From an uncultured Gammaproteobacteria bacterium (GTDB lineage Bacteria > Pseudomonadota > Gammaproteobacteria > PS1 > Pseudothioglobaceae), in the NCBI GenBank assembly GCA_902556205.1, contig CACDVH010000006.1, forward strand, positions 19,396 to 83,395: DNA of 64,000 nucleotides. The letters run 5' to 3'. Position 1 is the first letter of the stretch. Each line of letters opens with the position of its first letter. Below, in pieces: positions 1 through 10,559 of this stretch. Below the pieces are notes generated by a model. That model saw only the letters and a program-made list of their open reading frames with translations. It was not told the DNA's origin and did not search any database. A program made the translations under genes and the position numbers.

Positions 1-732
1 TGTTAACCCTAGAATTGACATGTTGTCTGTATTCATAACTCCATGAGAAAAACCCTGAGCTTGCCACTTTGCTATCATTATTGAGGTTAACTCTATAACC
101 TTTTTAAAGAGTCCTAAATAATCCCCTCGCTCAAGCTCACTCATATGGTGTTTGATTACAAAATCTGCTAATTTTTTTACGTTTTCATTTTGACCTTGGG
201 ATGCAAAATATTCAAAGTGGCCAAACCGGATATGACTCTCAGCCACTCGGGTAATAATTGCTGCATTTTCAACATGCTCTCTATAAACTTGAGAGTCGCT
301 ATTCACTATAGCCAGGGCTCTAGTTGTTGGAATATTGAGCCCTTGCATTGCTATTGAGCATAGGTACTCACGTATACTTGAGCGAAGGACAGCGCGTCCA
401 TCAGCACCACGAGAAAAGGGTGAGGTTCCAGCCCCCTTTAGAGAAAGTTCTAACCCATCTATCTCACCAATCAAGCAACTTCGGCCATCACCTAACTGAG
501 GAACAAAATATCCAAATTGATGTCCTGCATAGGCTGTAGATATTGGACTTTCATCGTTAAGAGGCCTCTCTCCAGAACAGATACTTAGAAGCTCATTGTC
601 ATTGGATTTGAGACTCAAATCTTTCTTCAGACTCTCATTAACATGGATTAAAGAGGCATTTTCTAACTTTTGAGTATGCACTTGAGTAAAAAAATCACTA
701 CCTAAATCTTTAAATTTAAGAGAGCTTTGCAT
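1..732 (-). CDS. selO: Protein adenylyltransferase SelO (YdiU), N-terminal part, runs off the left edge
   Basis: About 244 codons of the pseudokinase-fold protein SelO are present; the C-terminal half lies outside the window. SelO transfers AMP from ATP to Ser, Thr or Tyr of target proteins and is linked to redox stress in characterised relatives. Reading the minus strand gives the family motifs in order: [30 protein letters not shown] and, at the window edge, [10 protein letters not shown] with the metal- and ATP-binding Asn/Asp. The start is the ATG at 730-732, preceded by a GAG element; it overlaps the end of gatB by 17 bases, so the gene is probably the last member of the ileS-aroB-gatCAB operon. 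No frameshift is seen in the visible part. Identity is secure from the motifs; the protein targets are unknown. Confidence 0.93.
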   Translation of the reverse strand, partial: MQSSLKFKDLGSDFFTQVHTQKLENASLIHVNESLKKDLSLKSNDNELLSICSGERPLNDESPISTAYAGHQFGYFVPQLGDGRSCLIGEIDGLELSLKGAGTSPFSRGADGRAVLRSSIREYLCSIAMQGLNIPTTRALAIVNSDSQVYREHVENAAIITRVAESHIRFGHFEYFASQGQNENVKKLADFVIKHHMSELERGDYLGLFKKVIELTSIMIAKWQAQGFSHGVMNTDNMSILGLT

Positions 733-2143
733 TTAATATCTCGTTAACCTGTTTTGGGTTAGCTTTTCCTTGTGAAGCTTTCATAACCTGACCAACAAAA
801 AAACCAAGTAGTTTCGAATTACCATCTTTAAACTGTTGAACTTGACCAGGATTATTTGCAATAACATCATCAATAATTGACTCTATAGCACCTGAATCTG
901 TCATCTGTTTTAGGCCTTGCTTATCTATTATTTCATCTACAGACCCTTTACCATCCCACATTAATTTAAAAACATCCTTAGCAATTTTTCCAGAAATCGT
1001 ATTATCAGTTATTCTTGAAATCAATAGAAATAACTCATCTGCAGAGATTGGTGAATCGACAATTTCAAGTTGACTTTTATTAAGAGCTGCAGAGAGATCG
1101 CCCATGACCCAATTGGCAGACAGCTTTGAGTCTGCACCTTGTTTTATAATACTTTCAAAATACTCAGCCACCTCTTTTTGTGATGTTAAAACTTCTGCAT
1201 CATATGGACTTAATCCAAGGGTGTCAATAAATCTTATCTTTTTTTCAGTTGGAAGTTCTGGAAGGTCTTTTTTAATCTCTTCCAGAAGTTCATCACTAAT
1301 GACAACGGGCAGAAGATCAGGATCAGGGAAATATCTATAGTCATTAGCCTCTTCCTTAGATCTCATAGACCTAGTTTCATTTTTAATTGAATCATAGAGC
1401 CTGGTTTCCTGCACTACAGAGCCGCCCTCCTCCAAAATATCAATCTGCCTGTCAACTTCAATATTGATAGCCTTCTCTAAGAACTTAAATGAGTTGATAT
1501 TCTTTAGTTCAGCTCTTGTTCCAAGACCTTCTCCTTGCTTTCTGACTGAAACATTGGCATCGCAACGGAAAGAGCCTTCTTGCATATTTCCATCACATAT
1601 CTCAATATATTGAACCAAAGCATGAATTTTTTTAGCATAGGCAACAGCTTCTTTAGCACTGCTCATGTCAGGTTCTGAGACAATCTCTAGCAATGGGGTT
1701 CCGGCTCGGTTTAGATCAATTGCAGTATAGTCATCATATAGATCATGGATAGATTTTCCTGCATCTTCCTCAAGGTGGGCACGAGTGATACCCACTGTTT
1801 TATTATCTCCACTTTCTAAAGTGATTTCAATAGAGCCTTCACCAACGATTGGAATCTCAAATTGTGAGATTTGATAACCTTTGGGTAAGTCAGGATAAAA
1901 ATAATTCTTTCTCGCAAAAATCGAGTTTTTATTAATGGCTGCATTCACTGATAGGCCAAAACGGAGCGCCATTTTAACTACTTCCTCATTTAAAACCGGC
2001 AAAACCCCTGGAAAACCAAGATCTACAGCACAAGCTTGAGTATTTGCTTTAGAGCCAAATGCAGTTGAGGCGCCAGAAAAAATCTTGGATTGAGTTCTTA
2101 ATTGTGAGTGAATTTCTAGCCCAATTACAGTTTCCCAAGTCAT
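716..2143 (-). CDS. gatB: Asp-tRNA(Asn)/Glu-tRNA(Gln) amidotransferase subunit B
   Basis: GatB is the tRNA-binding and phosphorylating subunit of the GatCAB complex, which converts misacylated Glu-tRNA(Gln) and/or Asp-tRNA(Asn) to the correct aminoacyl-tRNA in the cytoplasm. At 475 residues it has the usual family length. It opens with the classic [13 protein letters not shown] segment, followed by the catalytic-domain motifs [17 protein letters not shown] and RCDANVS, and ends with the helical YqeY-like tail ([31 protein letters not shown]). It overlaps gatA by 4 bases, indicating translational coupling. The presence of gatCAB suggests that the organism makes Gln-tRNA and/or Asn-tRNA by the indirect route; this window cannot show which of GlnRS or AsnRS is missing. 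Confidence 0.97.
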   Translation of the reverse strand: MTWETVIGLEIHSQLRTQSKIFSGASTAFGSKANTQACAVDLGFPGVLPVLNEEVVKMALRFGLSVNAAINKNSIFARKNYFYPDLPKGYQISQFEIPIVGEGSIEITLESGDNKTVGITRAHLEEDAGKSIHDLYDDYTAIDLNRAGTPLLEIVSEPDMSSAKEAVAYAKKIHALVQYIEICDGNMQEGSFRCDANVSVRKQGEGLGTRAELKNINSFKFLEKAINIEVDRQIDILEEGGSVVQETRLYDSIKNETRSMRSKEEANDYRYFPDPDLLPVVISDELLEEIKKDLPELPTEKKIRFIDTLGLSPYDAEVLTSQKEVAEYFESIIKQGADSKLSANWVMGDLSAALNKSQLEIVDSPISADELFLLISRITDNTISGKIAKDVFKLMWDGKGSVDEIIDKQGLKQMTDSGAIESIIDDVIANNPGQVQQFKDGNSKLLGFFVGQVMKASQGKANPKQVNEILNAKLS

Positions 2144-3597
2144 CGACGAGCTCCCTGGCCTTCTGCTGGGGAACGATTATGCCAGTCAGTCCTTTTTTGA
2201 AATTGATGCGCTGCATTTAAGAGCAGTTCTTCTGACCAGTGGTTTCCAATTAACTGAAGTCCTACAGGCAAGTTGCCTGAAAATCCAGCTGGAATACTCA
2301 TGCCTGGAAGCCCTGCTAAGTTAACTGAGAGTGTATATATATCAGCCAAATACATTGAAACAGGGTCCTTAACTGATCCTAAGTCAAAAGCAACAGTTGG
2401 TGACACAGGCCCCATGATAAGGTCAACCTCCTTGAATGCCTTTTTAAAATCCTCACTGATAAGCTGACGCACTTTTTGTGCTTTCAGGTAGTAGGCATCA
2501 TAGTAACCGGCTGATAATGCGTAAGCACCTATCATTATTCTTCTTTTGACTTCTTCCCCAAAACCCTCAGAGCGTGACCTTAGATAAAGATCATTTAAAT
2601 CCTTTGGATCTTTGCAGCGATAGCCATATCTGACTCCATCAAACCTAGAGAGGTTGGATGAGCATTCACATGGAGCAACAATATAGTAGGCTGGAATTGC
2701 ATGGACAGAGTTTGGAAGTGAGACCTCTTTAATCTCAGCCCCCATCGACTCATATTCTTTAATGGACTGCATCACTATTTTTTCAACACCTGAATCAAGC
2801 CCCTCAGAAAAGTACTCTTTTGGTAAGCCAATCTTAAGGCCATTAATACTATTTTTGAGGCACTGAGTATAGTCAGGAACCGATTTATTTGCACTAGTGG
2901 AGTCATGTTTATCAAAGCCAGCCATTGCGTTTAGAATAATAGCGGCATCTTCTGCAGATTGGGTCATTGGTCCTGCCTGATCAAGACTTGATGCGTAGGC
3001 AATCATCCCATATCGAGAAATTCTTCCATAGGTAGGCTTTAGCCCAGTAATGCCGCATAGGCTTGCTGGTTGGCGTATGCTTCCCCCTGTATCAGTCCCA
3101 GTTGCAAACGGAGATAGACGCGCTGCCACTGCGGCTGCTGAACCTCCAGATGAGCCGCCCGGAACTTTATTGGTATCCCAGGGATTTTGAACAGGACCAA
3201 AATATGAGTTCTCATTGGATGATCCCATTGCAAATTCATCCATATTGGTCTTTCCAAGCATAACCATATTTTCGTTATTCAGTTTCTTTGTGACAGAAGC
3301 GTCATAAGGAGAAATAAACGAATCCAACATTTTAGAACCAGCAGAAGTCTTGACACCCTTAGTGCAAAAGATATCTTTATGGGCATAAGGTATCCCAGTA
3401 AGAATTGAGCTACTTCCTTTTGTTATTTTTTTATCCGCCTCCTTTGCTTGAGAGAGCGCTTCATCTTCTGTAATCGAGATAAACGCGTTCAGATCTGAGT
3501 TGTTGATTCTATCTAAATAATGCTGGGTAAGCTCAAGAGAGGAAAAATCCTTATTTTTTAGACCTTTTATTAACTCAGCAACGGTTAAATTATGCAT
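2140..3597 (-). CDS. gatA: Asp-tRNA(Asn)/Glu-tRNA(Gln) amidotransferase subunit A
   Basis: GatA is the glutaminase subunit of GatCAB. It releases ammonia from glutamine, and the ammonia is channelled to GatB. The 485-residue sequence shows the amidase-signature Ser-cisSer-Lys triad: the Lys in [10 protein letters not shown] (about residue 76), the cis-Ser in [16 protein letters not shown] and the nucleophilic Ser in [14 protein letters not shown]. The C-terminal region ([22 protein letters not shown]) is typical of GatA and not of other amidases. It lies between gatC (2 bases away) and gatB (4-base overlap), which fixes the assignment. Nothing unusual is seen in its length or motifs. Confidence 0.97.
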   Translation of the reverse strand: MHNLTVAELIKGLKNKDFSSLELTQHYLDRINNSDLNAFISITEDEALSQAKEADKKITKGSSSILTGIPYAHKDIFCTKGVKTSAGSKMLDSFISPYDASVTKKLNNENMVMLGKTNMDEFAMGSSNENSYFGPVQNPWDTNKVPGGSSGGSAAAVAARLSPFATGTDTGGSIRQPASLCGITGLKPTYGRISRYGMIAYASSLDQAGPMTQSAEDAAIILNAMAGFDKHDSTSANKSVPDYTQCLKNSINGLKIGLPKEYFSEGLDSGVEKIVMQSIKEYESMGAEIKEVSLPNSVHAIPAYYIVAPCECSSNLSRFDGVRYGYRCKDPKDLNDLYLRSRSEGFGEEVKRRIMIGAYALSAGYYDAYYLKAQKVRQLISEDFKKAFKEVDLIMGPVSPTVAFDLGSVKDPVSMYLADIYTLSVNLAGLPGMSIPAGFSGNLPVGLQLIGNHWSEELLLNAAHQFQKRTDWHNRSPAEGQGARR

Positions 3598-3599
3598 GA

Positions 3600-3887
3600 T
3601 TACTCAATTACTGTTGGTACGAGAAAATGACCTTGACCGGTCTTTGGGGCAATCGCCTGAAATTCTTCAGAAAGATCATCTTCAGAGACCTTGTCCTCCC
3701 TTAATCGTTGGGACATTTTTAAGGGGTGGGCCATTGGCTCAGCATCACCAGTATCTATTTCTCCAAGCTTATCCATTAAACTTAGAATATTGTTCAGCTC
3801 AGCAGTAGCTTGCTCAATGTCTGAATCTTCCATGTTGAGCCTAGCTAGATGGGCAATTTCTTTAACTTTTTTATTATCTAATGACAT
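3600..3887 (-). CDS. gatC: Asp-tRNA(Asn)/Glu-tRNA(Gln) amidotransferase subunit C
   Basis: This small, 95-residue subunit wraps the GatA-GatB interface and stabilises the complex. It begins with the family pattern [14 protein letters not shown], followed by a helical segment ending in [13 protein letters not shown]. The conserved DxxEPMAHP motif ([20 protein letters not shown]) and the ending [19 protein letters not shown] are diagnostic. It is the first gat gene of the operon, 12 bases after aroB and 2 bases before gatA. Confidence 0.96.
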   Translation of the reverse strand: MSLDNKKVKEIAHLARLNMEDSDIEQATAELNNILSLMDKLGEIDTGDAEPMAHPLKMSQRLREDKVSEDDLSEEFQAIAPKTGQGHFLVPTVIE

Positions 3888-3899
3888 ATTTAAAACTAG

Positions 3900-4991
3900 T
3901 TAGTGACAAAAGTTTTTGACCACTCTATTAAAATTTTCTTTTGAGTATGAGTCTGTGAGGTAAGAATCACCCAGGCTTTTTAAAAGAACTAAGCGAATCT
4001 TGCCATCAATTGACTTTTTATCCAGTGACATTGCCTCTATCAATGTTTCCCTATCAATACTCTTTTTGATATCTATTGGTAAATCAGCTTTTGAAAGAAT
4101 GCTTTCAACTCTGAGCACATCCTCATGAGATAAATGCCCTTCATCCTTAGAGAGATAAGCCGCCATGACCATTCCTATCGAAATAGCCTCTCCATGAAGA
4201 TAGTTACCATAACCAAATGCATTTTCTATTCCATGGCCAAAAGTATGTCCCAAATTTAATAGCGCCCTCTTTCCTCTTTCAAATTCGTCGAGTGCTACAA
4301 TTCTGGCTTTATCTTTACAAGAGTTAAAAATAATCTCAATGATTAGATCTTTTTTGCGAGACATAATTGATTCAATGTTAACCTCTAGCATAGATAAAAA
4401 GTCAGCATTACCAAGAAGACCATACTTGATGACCTCTGCCATTCCAGCGGAATACTCTTGGTTACTCAAAGTATCTAGTGTGTCAGCATCTATGATGACT
4501 GCTTTTGGCTGATAGAAAGCACCAACCATATTTTTACCCAACTCATGATTGACTCCAGTTTTGCCGCCAACACTTGAATCAACTTGTGAAAGAAGTGTTG
4601 TAGGCATTTGAATAAAATTAACCCCTCTTTGGTAGGAGGCTGCAGCAAACCCAGCAATATCTCCAACTACGCCGCCACCCAGAGCAACTAGGGTTGAACT
4701 TCTATCAAATTTAGCCTTCATAAGAGCATCAAAAACTTTATTTAATGTCTCAAGCGTTTTAAACTTTTCTCCATCAGGAAGAACAACTGACTCAACATTA
4801 AAGCCCTCCAGAACAGCCTTGAGCTTTTCAAGATACAAAGGAGCAATGGTTGTATTGGTTACAATCATTACCTGCTTACCTTGAATATGTTTTGTCAGAA
4901 CAGATTTCGAAGATAGCAAATCAGTACCAATATAAATTGGATAGGATTTATCACTAAGATCAACGTTTAAAATTTTGGTATTAACTGACAT
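3900..4991 (-). CDS. aroB: 3-dehydroquinate synthase
   Basis: AroB converts DAHP to 3-dehydroquinate, the second step of the shikimate pathway, using NAD and a divalent metal in the cytoplasm. The 363-residue protein has the family core: SVVLPDGEKFKTLETL, the NAD-binding glycine run ALGGGVVGDIAGFAAASYQRG, the metal-binding Glu in AGMAEVIKYG and the metal His residues in LLNLGHTFGHGIE and YLHGEAIS. It shares one base with the end of ileS and lies 12 bases before gatC, so it is part of a translation-centred operon and not an aro operon. A DAHP synthase, which makes its substrate, is partly present at the other end of the window. Confidence 0.97.
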   Translation of the reverse strand: MSVNTKILNVDLSDKSYPIYIGTDLLSSKSVLTKHIQGKQVMIVTNTTIAPLYLEKLKAVLEGFNVESVVLPDGEKFKTLETLNKVFDALMKAKFDRSSTLVALGGGVVGDIAGFAAASYQRGVNFIQMPTTLLSQVDSSVGGKTGVNHELGKNMVGAFYQPKAVIIDADTLDTLSNQEYSAGMAEVIKYGLLGNADFLSMLEVNIESIMSRKKDLIIEIIFNSCKDKARIVALDEFERGKRALLNLGHTFGHGIENAFGYGNYLHGEAISIGMVMAAYLSKDEGHLSHEDVLRVESILSKADLPIDIKKSIDRETLIEAMSLDKKSIDGKIRLVLLKSLGDSYLTDSYSKENFNRVVKNFCH

Positions 4992-7759
4992 TAAGCAAAT
5001 ATCCTATGTTCACCTTCTCCAGATACATTTTCTATACATCGCCCACATAAATCAACATAGTCCTTGTTTTCACCAATTTCAGGGCGGTGATGCCAGCAAC
5101 GGACGCACTTTTGATGAACACTCTTTCTTACTCTTATTGCAAGAGAACTATCAATATCTTTAGCGTCAGCTGGTTTATCCCTCAGTTCAAGGAGATTTGC
5201 TTCCGAAGTGATAAAAACAAACCTTAATTCATTGTTAAGCTCTAACAGAGCCTGATAATGTTCTTGGCCACAGTATAGGTCAACCTCAGCATCAAGTGAT
5301 GACCCGATGACCTTATTCCGACGCATCTCCTCAAGCTCTTTTCTAAGGTGCGTATTAATATCTCTGGCTGTTTCAATCGCCTTATTATGAAAATTACCCT
5401 CTAAGTCGTCATACCAAGTTTGTAAAAAGATACTCTCCTTGCTTGCGCCAGGTAGAAACTGCCAAATCTCCTCAGCTGTAAAGGAAAGAATTGGTGCAAG
5501 CCACCTCACCATAGCATGTGAGATATGGAACAATGCACTTTGCGCTGAGCGCCTTGCCAATGAATCAGCCTGAGTTGTGTACTGACGATCTTTAATGATA
5601 TCCAAATAAAAACTACCTAAATCATTAGTGCAAAAATTAAGGATAGCTTTCATAACAAAATGAAAATTATAATTATCGTACTCGTTTATAACTTGTTGCT
5701 GTAAATCATGCGTTTTTGCTACAATCCATCGATCTAATAAAATCATTTCTTCATTTTTAACTAAATCTTTATCTGGAACAAATCCTTGCATATTAGCCAA
5801 CATAAAGCGCATCGTATTTCTGATTCTTCTATAGCTATCTGCACTTCTATTGAGAATTTCATCAGAAACAGTCATCTCTCCTGAATAATCCGTACTACCT
5901 ATCCAAAGCCTTAAGATATCAGCACCAAGAGAGTTAACAACTTTTTGAGGTGGGATAACATTTCCTAGAGACTTACTCATCTTGTGACCGTTTTGATCGA
6001 CAGTAAAGCCATGAGTTAAGACTTGTTTGTATGGCGCTCTCTCATTAATTGCGCAGGAGGTTAACAAAGAAGACTGAAACCAGCCACGATGCTGGTCAGA
6101 ACCCTCTAAATACATGTCAGCTTCATCAGGGAGATAATCACTTGCATTCAAAACAGCGTAATGACTGACTCCAGAATCAAACCAAACATCGAGAGTATCC
6201 GTTGTCTTCTCGAAATCTTTTGCGTCAGACCCCAAAACCTCTTCAGCCTCTAGCTTAAACCATGCCTCTATACCTTCAACCTCAATTTTTTTTGCTATGA
6301 CTTCAAATAAAGACTCGGTATCAGGATGCAGCTCGCCAGTATTTTTATTGACAAATAATGTTATGGGCGAACCCCAATATCTTTGACGAGAAATACACCA
6401 GTCTGGTCTATTTCCCACCATGAGTTCAATTCGTTTTTGACCCCAATTAGGAATCCATTTAACCTTTGGAATCTCTTCATTGACCCTATCTCTCAAGTTC
6501 CTCTGTGTCATCGACACAAACCATTGAGGAGTCGCTCGAAAAATGACAGGAGTTTTGTGCCTCCAACAATGAGGATATGAGTGCGTTATTGGCTCATGCT
6601 TTACAAGAGTGCCTTTTTCATTAAGGAGGTCAATAATAGTTGAATTAGCTCTAAAAATATACTCACCTGCAACGCCCTCAGTAGACTCGATAAATACACC
6701 TCTGCCATCAACTGGGCAGTCTACCGGTAGGTTATATTTAAGCCCGACTATGTAGTCATCTTGTCCATGGGCTGGCGCTGTGTGAACTGCCCCTGTTCCT
6801 GCTTCAGTAGTGACGTGTTCACCGAGTATAACAGGAACCTCTTTATCATAGAAAGGGTGTTGAAGCATAATACCTTCGAGTTCAGAGCCCTTATAAACCT
6901 TAGTTAGTTTTTTGAAATCCTGAATACCATATCTCTCGAGTGATGACTCTAGCAAGTCCTCTGATAAAAGAAATAGACTCTCGCCCACATCAACAAGTGC
7001 ATAATTTAATTCAGGATGCAAAGATACCGCTTCATTTGCGGGCAGTGTCCATGGGGTTGTTGTCCAAATAATCAGTGATACTTGCTTTTCAAGCGCAAAA
7101 AAATCGCTCTTAACTTTGAATGCTACATCGACCGTATCAGAGTCCTTATCCTTGTAATCCACCTCTGCCTCTGCTAATGCAGATGAACACTCAGTGCACC
7201 AATGAACAGGCTTGAAGCCTTTCGTAATGTGGCCATTTTTAACAATCTTTCCTAATGAGCGAACAATATCGGCCTCATATTTGAAATTTTTTGTTAGGTA
7301 AGGATTATCCCAATCACCAATAATTCCAAGTCTCTTAAAATCAACCTTTTGTTTTTCAATTTGCTTATCAGCATATTCTCTGCAAGCAGCCCTGAATTCA
7401 TCAGCAGTAATTTTATGTCCAACCTTACCTTTCTTTTTCTCAACCATATGCTCGATTGGAAGGCCATGACAGTCCCAGCCAGGAACGTAGGGAGAATCAA
7501 AACCTGAGAGTGTTTTACTTTTTACAATAACATCCTTTAGGACTTTATTAACAGCATGGCCAATATGAATATCACCATTTGCATAGGGCGGACCATCATG
7601 CAATACAAACAAGGGATTGCCTTTGAATTTATTTCGAATCTGTTGATTTAAATCTTGATCATGCCACTCCTTTAGAAAGCCGCCTTCGCGGTTCGCTAAG
7701 TTGGCCTTCATCGGAAAATCTGTCGCAGGCAAGTTTAAGGTATTTTTATAGTCAGACAT
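4991..7759 (-). CDS. ileS: Isoleucyl-tRNA synthetase
   Basis: IleS charges tRNA(Ile) and edits mischarged valine. At 922 residues it has the bacterial family length. The class I signature HIGH is at residues 65-68 (GDIHIGHAV), and KMSKS is near residue 600 in [16 protein letters not shown]. The CP1 editing domain contains [17 protein letters not shown] zinc-binding C-terminal tail with two Cys pairs (CVRCWHHR and LCGRC) marks the eubacterial type. It is the first gene of the ileS-aroB-gatCAB-selO operon and has a good sigma70-type promoter just upstream (7793-7820). No lspA gene follows, although ileS-lspA linkage is common in related bacteria. Confidence 0.98.
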   Translation of the reverse strand: MSDYKNTLNLPATDFPMKANLANREGGFLKEWHDQDLNQQIRNKFKGNPLFVLHDGPPYANGDIHIGHAVNKVLKDVIVKSKTLSGFDSPYVPGWDCHGLPIEHMVEKKKGKVGHKITADEFRAACREYADKQIEKQKVDFKRLGIIGDWDNPYLTKNFKYEADIVRSLGKIVKNGHITKGFKPVHWCTECSSALAEAEVDYKDKDSDTVDVAFKVKSDFFALEKQVSLIIWTTTPWTLPANEAVSLHPELNYALVDVGESLFLLSEDLLESSLERYGIQDFKKLTKVYKGSELEGIMLQHPFYDKEVPVILGEHVTTEAGTGAVHTAPAHGQDDYIVGLKYNLPVDCPVDGRGVFIESTEGVAGEYIFRANSTIIDLLNEKGTLVKHEPITHSYPHCWRHKTPVIFRATPQWFVSMTQRNLRDRVNEEIPKVKWIPNWGQKRIELMVGNRPDWCISRQRYWGSPITLFVNKNTGELHPDTESLFEVIAKKIEVEGIEAWFKLEAEEVLGSDAKDFEKTTDTLDVWFDSGVSHYAVLNASDYLPDEADMYLEGSDQHRGWFQSSLLTSCAINERAPYKQVLTHGFTVDQNGHKMSKSLGNVIPPQKVVNSLGADILRLWIGSTDYSGEMTVSDEILNRSADSYRRIRNTMRFMLANMQGFVPDKDLVKNEEMILLDRWIVAKTHDLQQQVINEYDNYNFHFVMKAILNFCTNDLGSFYLDIIKDRQYTTQADSLARRSAQSALFHISHAMVRWLAPILSFTAEEIWQFLPGASKESIFLQTWYDDLEGNFHNKAIETARDINTHLRKELEEMRRNKVIGSSLDAEVDLYCGQEHYQALLELNNELRFVFITSEANLLELRDKPADAKDIDSSLAIRVRKSVHQKCVRCWHHRPEIGENKDYVDLCGRCIENVSGEGEHRIFA

Positions 7760-7792
7760 TCTGGCTTATGATTATTTAAATCTAAAGACGCC

Positions 7793-7820
7793 ATTATACT
7801 TGACACATAGGCTATATCAA
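7793..7820 (-). promoter_or_regulatory. Predicted sigma70 promoter of the ileS operon
   Basis: On the minus strand a TTGATA -35 box (7815-7820) and a perfect TATAAT -10 box (7793-7798) are separated by 16 bases. They lie about 34 bases upstream of the ileS start codon. No T-box-like leader is possible in so short a leader, so ileS control by tRNA sensing is unlikely. Confidence 0.7.
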
Positions 7821-7877
7821 GATTGATAATCCATCCAAAATATGAATTTTAGTTTAGAAAAAAGTTCTAATTTTGTT

Positions 7878-8606
7878 CTATAAATTGACCGACTTTAGGA
7901 GCGCTTGAACCTGTTTAGGTTTTAGGTATTCTGATTGATTCGCTCTTAATTTTTCAGGCAAACGGATGTCACTAAATCTTGTTCTAATAAGACGAGATAC
8001 TTTAAAGTCCAGCGCCTCCCATAACCTTCTCACTTCTCTCTTTCTTCCTTCTCTAACGACCACATGATACCAGCGGTTGGCACCCTCGCCTCCACCTAAT
8101 GTGACTCTATGAAATTTAGCGAAACCATCCTCTAATTCAATACCGTTTGTGAGCTTCTTGATGTGCTCTTCTTCAACCTTACCTAAAACTCGAACGGCAT
8201 ATTCTCGATCTATTTCAGAGCTTGGGTGCATTAATTTATTAGCCAAATCACCATTGTTTGTAAAAAGCAACAAACCCGATGTATTAAGATCTAAACGGCC
8301 TACCATAACCCATCGAGTGTTTTCGGGCAAGTATTCAAAGACACTTTGTCGGCCTTCTTCATCCTTATTGGAGCAGATGACACCTGCCTGCTTATTGAGG
8401 ATCAATACCTTTGTTTCTTCTTCTGAGTATCTACCAAGATCAATTAACCTTCCATCGATGGTAACCTTATCAGCAATGACAGCTTTGTCACCCAGCTTGG
8501 CTTCCTGATTATTAATTGATATCCTGCCCTGCTGAATTAATCTCTCAGCCCAGCGTCTTGAACCATAGCCAGCATTAGCGATGAGTTTTTGTATTCTCTC
8601 AGACAT
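7878..8606 (-). CDS. rluB: 23S rRNA pseudouridine(2605) synthase-like protein (RsuA/RluB family)
   Basis: This enzyme isomerises a uridine in rRNA to pseudouridine. The 242-residue protein has an N-terminal S4 RNA-binding domain (residues about 2-48, RIQKLIANAGYGSRRWAERLIQQGRI) followed by the catalytic domain with GRLDLNTSGLLLFTNNG, in which the Asp of RLDLNTSG is the catalytic residue. The KREVRRLWEAL segment and the basic C-terminus fit RluB/RluE better than RsuA. RluB proteins often carry a longer basic tail that is short here, so RluE- or RsuA-type specificity cannot be excluded. It is the last gene of the ygfZ-nhaD-coaX-trpS-rluB series, 12 bases after trpS. Confidence 0.88.
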   Translation of the reverse strand: MSERIQKLIANAGYGSRRWAERLIQQGRISINNQEAKLGDKAVIADKVTIDGRLIDLGRYSEEETKVLILNKQAGVICSNKDEEGRQSVFEYLPENTRWVMVGRLDLNTSGLLLFTNNGDLANKLMHPSSEIDREYAVRVLGKVEEEHIKKLTNGIELEDGFAKFHRVTLGGGEGANRWYHVVVREGRKREVRRLWEALDFKVSRLIRTRFSDIRLPEKLRANQSEYLKPKQVQALLKSVNL

Positions 8607-8618
8607 GATTTACCTAAC

Positions 8619-9818
8619 TTAGTAAGTTATCCTCATGGCATCTCTGACCTCTTCCATTGTACTTTTAGCAACAACCCTTGCTCTCTCGGAGCCTTCAAAG
8701 ATTATTTCTTGAATGAGGTTTGGGTTAGATTCATACTTAGCTATCTCTTCTTGGATCGGCTCCAACTCAGAAACAATAGAATCCACAATGGGTTTTTTGC
8801 ACTCAATACATCCAATTTTTGCATTTGTACAACCATCCTTAACCCAATTTTGAGTTTGCTCAGAAGAATAGATTTGATGCATTTGCCAAACTGGGCATTT
8901 ATTAGGATCGCCTGGATCTGTTAATTTGATTCGAGCAGGGTCAGTCGGCATCCTGTTCACTTTTTGCTTAACTACCTCAGGGCTCTCTCTTAACGGAATC
9001 GTATTATTATAGGACTTAGACATTTTTTGACCATCTAGGCCTGGCATTTTTGATGCCTCAGTTAAAAGTGCTTCGGGTTCTAAAAGAATAATCTTTCCTA
9101 AGCCTTCTATAAAGCCCAGAAGCCTCTCTCTATCCCCAAGGGTAATATTTTGCTGCTCTCCCAGTAAAGCTTTTGCTTTTACAAGAGACTCATCATCCCC
9201 GGTCTCCTGATAGCTCTTCCTTAATTCTCTATATAGTTTTGCCTGTTTTTTACCCATCTTAGTAATTGCAGACTCAGCCTTCTCTTCAAAATCAGACTCT
9301 CTGCCATATACAAAATTGAACCTTCTTGCTACCTCTCTTGTAAATTCTACATGTGCAACTTGGTCCTCACCGACAGGTACGAGTCCAGCCTTGTACATCA
9401 AAATATCTGCACTCTGAAGAAGTGGATACCCTAAAAAACCATAGGTTGACAGGTCTTTAGATTTAAGTTTCTCTTGTTGATCTTTAAATGACGGAACTCG
9501 CTCGAGCCAACTTAAAGGGGTTGTCATAGATAAAAGCAAATGAAGCTCTGCATGCTCTGGAACCTTTGATTGAACAAATAAAGTTGCGGTGTTAGGATTT
9601 AAGCCTGTTGCAAGCCAATCTACAATCATATCTGAGACATTTTTCTCAAGTTCAATTCTATCTGAGTAGTGAGTCGTGAAAGCATGCCAATCAGCAACAA
9701 AATAGTATGAATCATATTCATTTTGAAGTCTAGCCCAGTTCTTAAGGACTCCATGGTAATGTCCCAAGTGGAGTTGACCTGTTGGGCGCATTCCTGATAG
9801 TACGCGATGATCTTTCAT
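8619..9818 (-). CDS. trpS: Tryptophanyl-tRNA synthetase, long form with a putative Fe-S cysteine motif
   Basis: TrpS charges tRNA(Trp). The class I motifs are GQLHLGHYHG (HIGH-like, near residue 20) and GQKMSKSYNN. At 399 residues it is longer than the roughly 330-residue E. coli type. The extra length includes a region with four cysteines at about residues 308, 330, 337 and 340, spaced C-x21-C-x6-C-x2-C. This closely resembles the C-x22-C-x6-C-x2-C motif known to hold a 4Fe-4S cluster in Thermotoga maritima TrpRS, where the cluster lies near the anticodon-recognition region. The presence of a cluster here is inferred from that pattern. The gene lies between coaX (33 bases) and rluB (12 bases) on the same strand. 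Confidence 0.95.
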   Translation of the reverse strand: MKDHRVLSGMRPTGQLHLGHYHGVLKNWARLQNEYDSYYFVADWHAFTTHYSDRIELEKNVSDMIVDWLATGLNPNTATLFVQSKVPEHAELHLLLSMTTPLSWLERVPSFKDQQEKLKSKDLSTYGFLGYPLLQSADILMYKAGLVPVGEDQVAHVEFTREVARRFNFVYGRESDFEEKAESAITKMGKKQAKLYRELRKSYQETGDDESLVKAKALLGEQQNITLGDRERLLGFIEGLGKIILLEPEALLTEASKMPGLDGQKMSKSYNNTIPLRESPEVVKQKVNRMPTDPARIKLTDPGDPNKCPVWQMHQIYSSEQTQNWVKDGCTNAKIGCIECKKPIVDSIVSELEPIQEEIAKYESNPNLIQEIIFEGSERARVVAKSTMEEVRDAMRITY

Positions 9819-9851
9819 TATATTTTTAATAGTATTGAACTGTTAAATTTA

Positions 9852-10559
9852 TTATCCCACAGTTTGGCTGTAACATTCCAAACCATCAAGAACCAGATTA
9901 TCAAAGATTTGGACGGATTCAGGTAATTCATTTTTTATCTCATGAGCCAAACCTCCACAAATTGTGACTATTCCATCTGAAAACACCTCATTAAATTTTT
10001 CAATTTGATCATTTATTGATGACAAGAGCATTACTTGTGTTCCGCTTTTCCACGCATCTTTTGTATTATTTGCTAAACCAGCAAAATTAGTCGATACATC
10101 TGTCGTTTCAAACTTTGAAAAACTCTTTCTGAGGACTCCAAGACCAGGCATGATTAGACCACCTTGATGATAACCATCCTCCTTGATAACATCAAAAGTC
10201 ATTGCACTTCCTATATCAATTATGAGTAGAGCCTGATTGGGAAAGCGCTCCATTGCACCAAGCATGGCAAAGAAACGGTCTGAACCAAGGCTCGATGAAT
10301 CACCATAGGAGATTTGTAGATTATTAAAATTATTTTGAGTATTGAGAAGATGTACTTCATCAAAATAAGCCTCTAAATCCAGAACAATCTGCAGATTAGC
10401 AACTGCACTGACCCAAGCTGAATCAGCTTGAGGCAGTGTGTTTATTAAAAATTCACCTACGTCCTTGGAATAGACATTTGATTCTGTTGTCCGCCACTTA
10501 ATAGCAGAGTTCCCTATATCAATAAAGATCTTAGATTGGGACATCAAAAAGAGCTGCAT
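9852..10559 (-). CDS. coaX: Type III pantothenate kinase
   Basis: CoaX phosphorylates pantothenate, the first step of coenzyme A synthesis. It belongs to the ASKHA fold and is insensitive to CoA feedback in studied cases. The 235-residue sequence has the phosphate-1 motif FIDIGNSAIKWR, the GSDRFFAMLGA motif, the phosphate-2 motif LIIDIGSAMTFDVI and GGLIMPGLGVLRKSF. The listed start overlaps nhaD by 29 bases. An internal ATG five codons later (at 10544, giving MSQSKIFIDIG) would match other CoaX proteins equally well; neither start has a strong ribosome-binding site. It is probably translationally coupled to nhaD. Confidence 0.93.
   Translation of the reverse strand: MQLFLMSQSKIFIDIGNSAIKWRTTESNVYSKDVGEFLINTLPQADSAWVSAVANLQIVLDLEAYFDEVHLLNTQNNFNNLQISYGDSSSLGSDRFFAMLGAMERFPNQALLIIDIGSAMTFDVIKEDGYHQGGLIMPGLGVLRKSFSKFETTDVSTNFAGLANNTKDAWKSGTQVMLLSSINDQIEKFNEVFSDGIVTICGGLAHEIKNELPESVQIFDNLVLDGLECYSQTVG

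Noticed and set aside
7853..7870. TTAGAA/TTCTAA hairpin after rluB as a terminator
   Set aside because: Only six A-T-rich pairs with no following U-tract in the correct direction; too weak to list.
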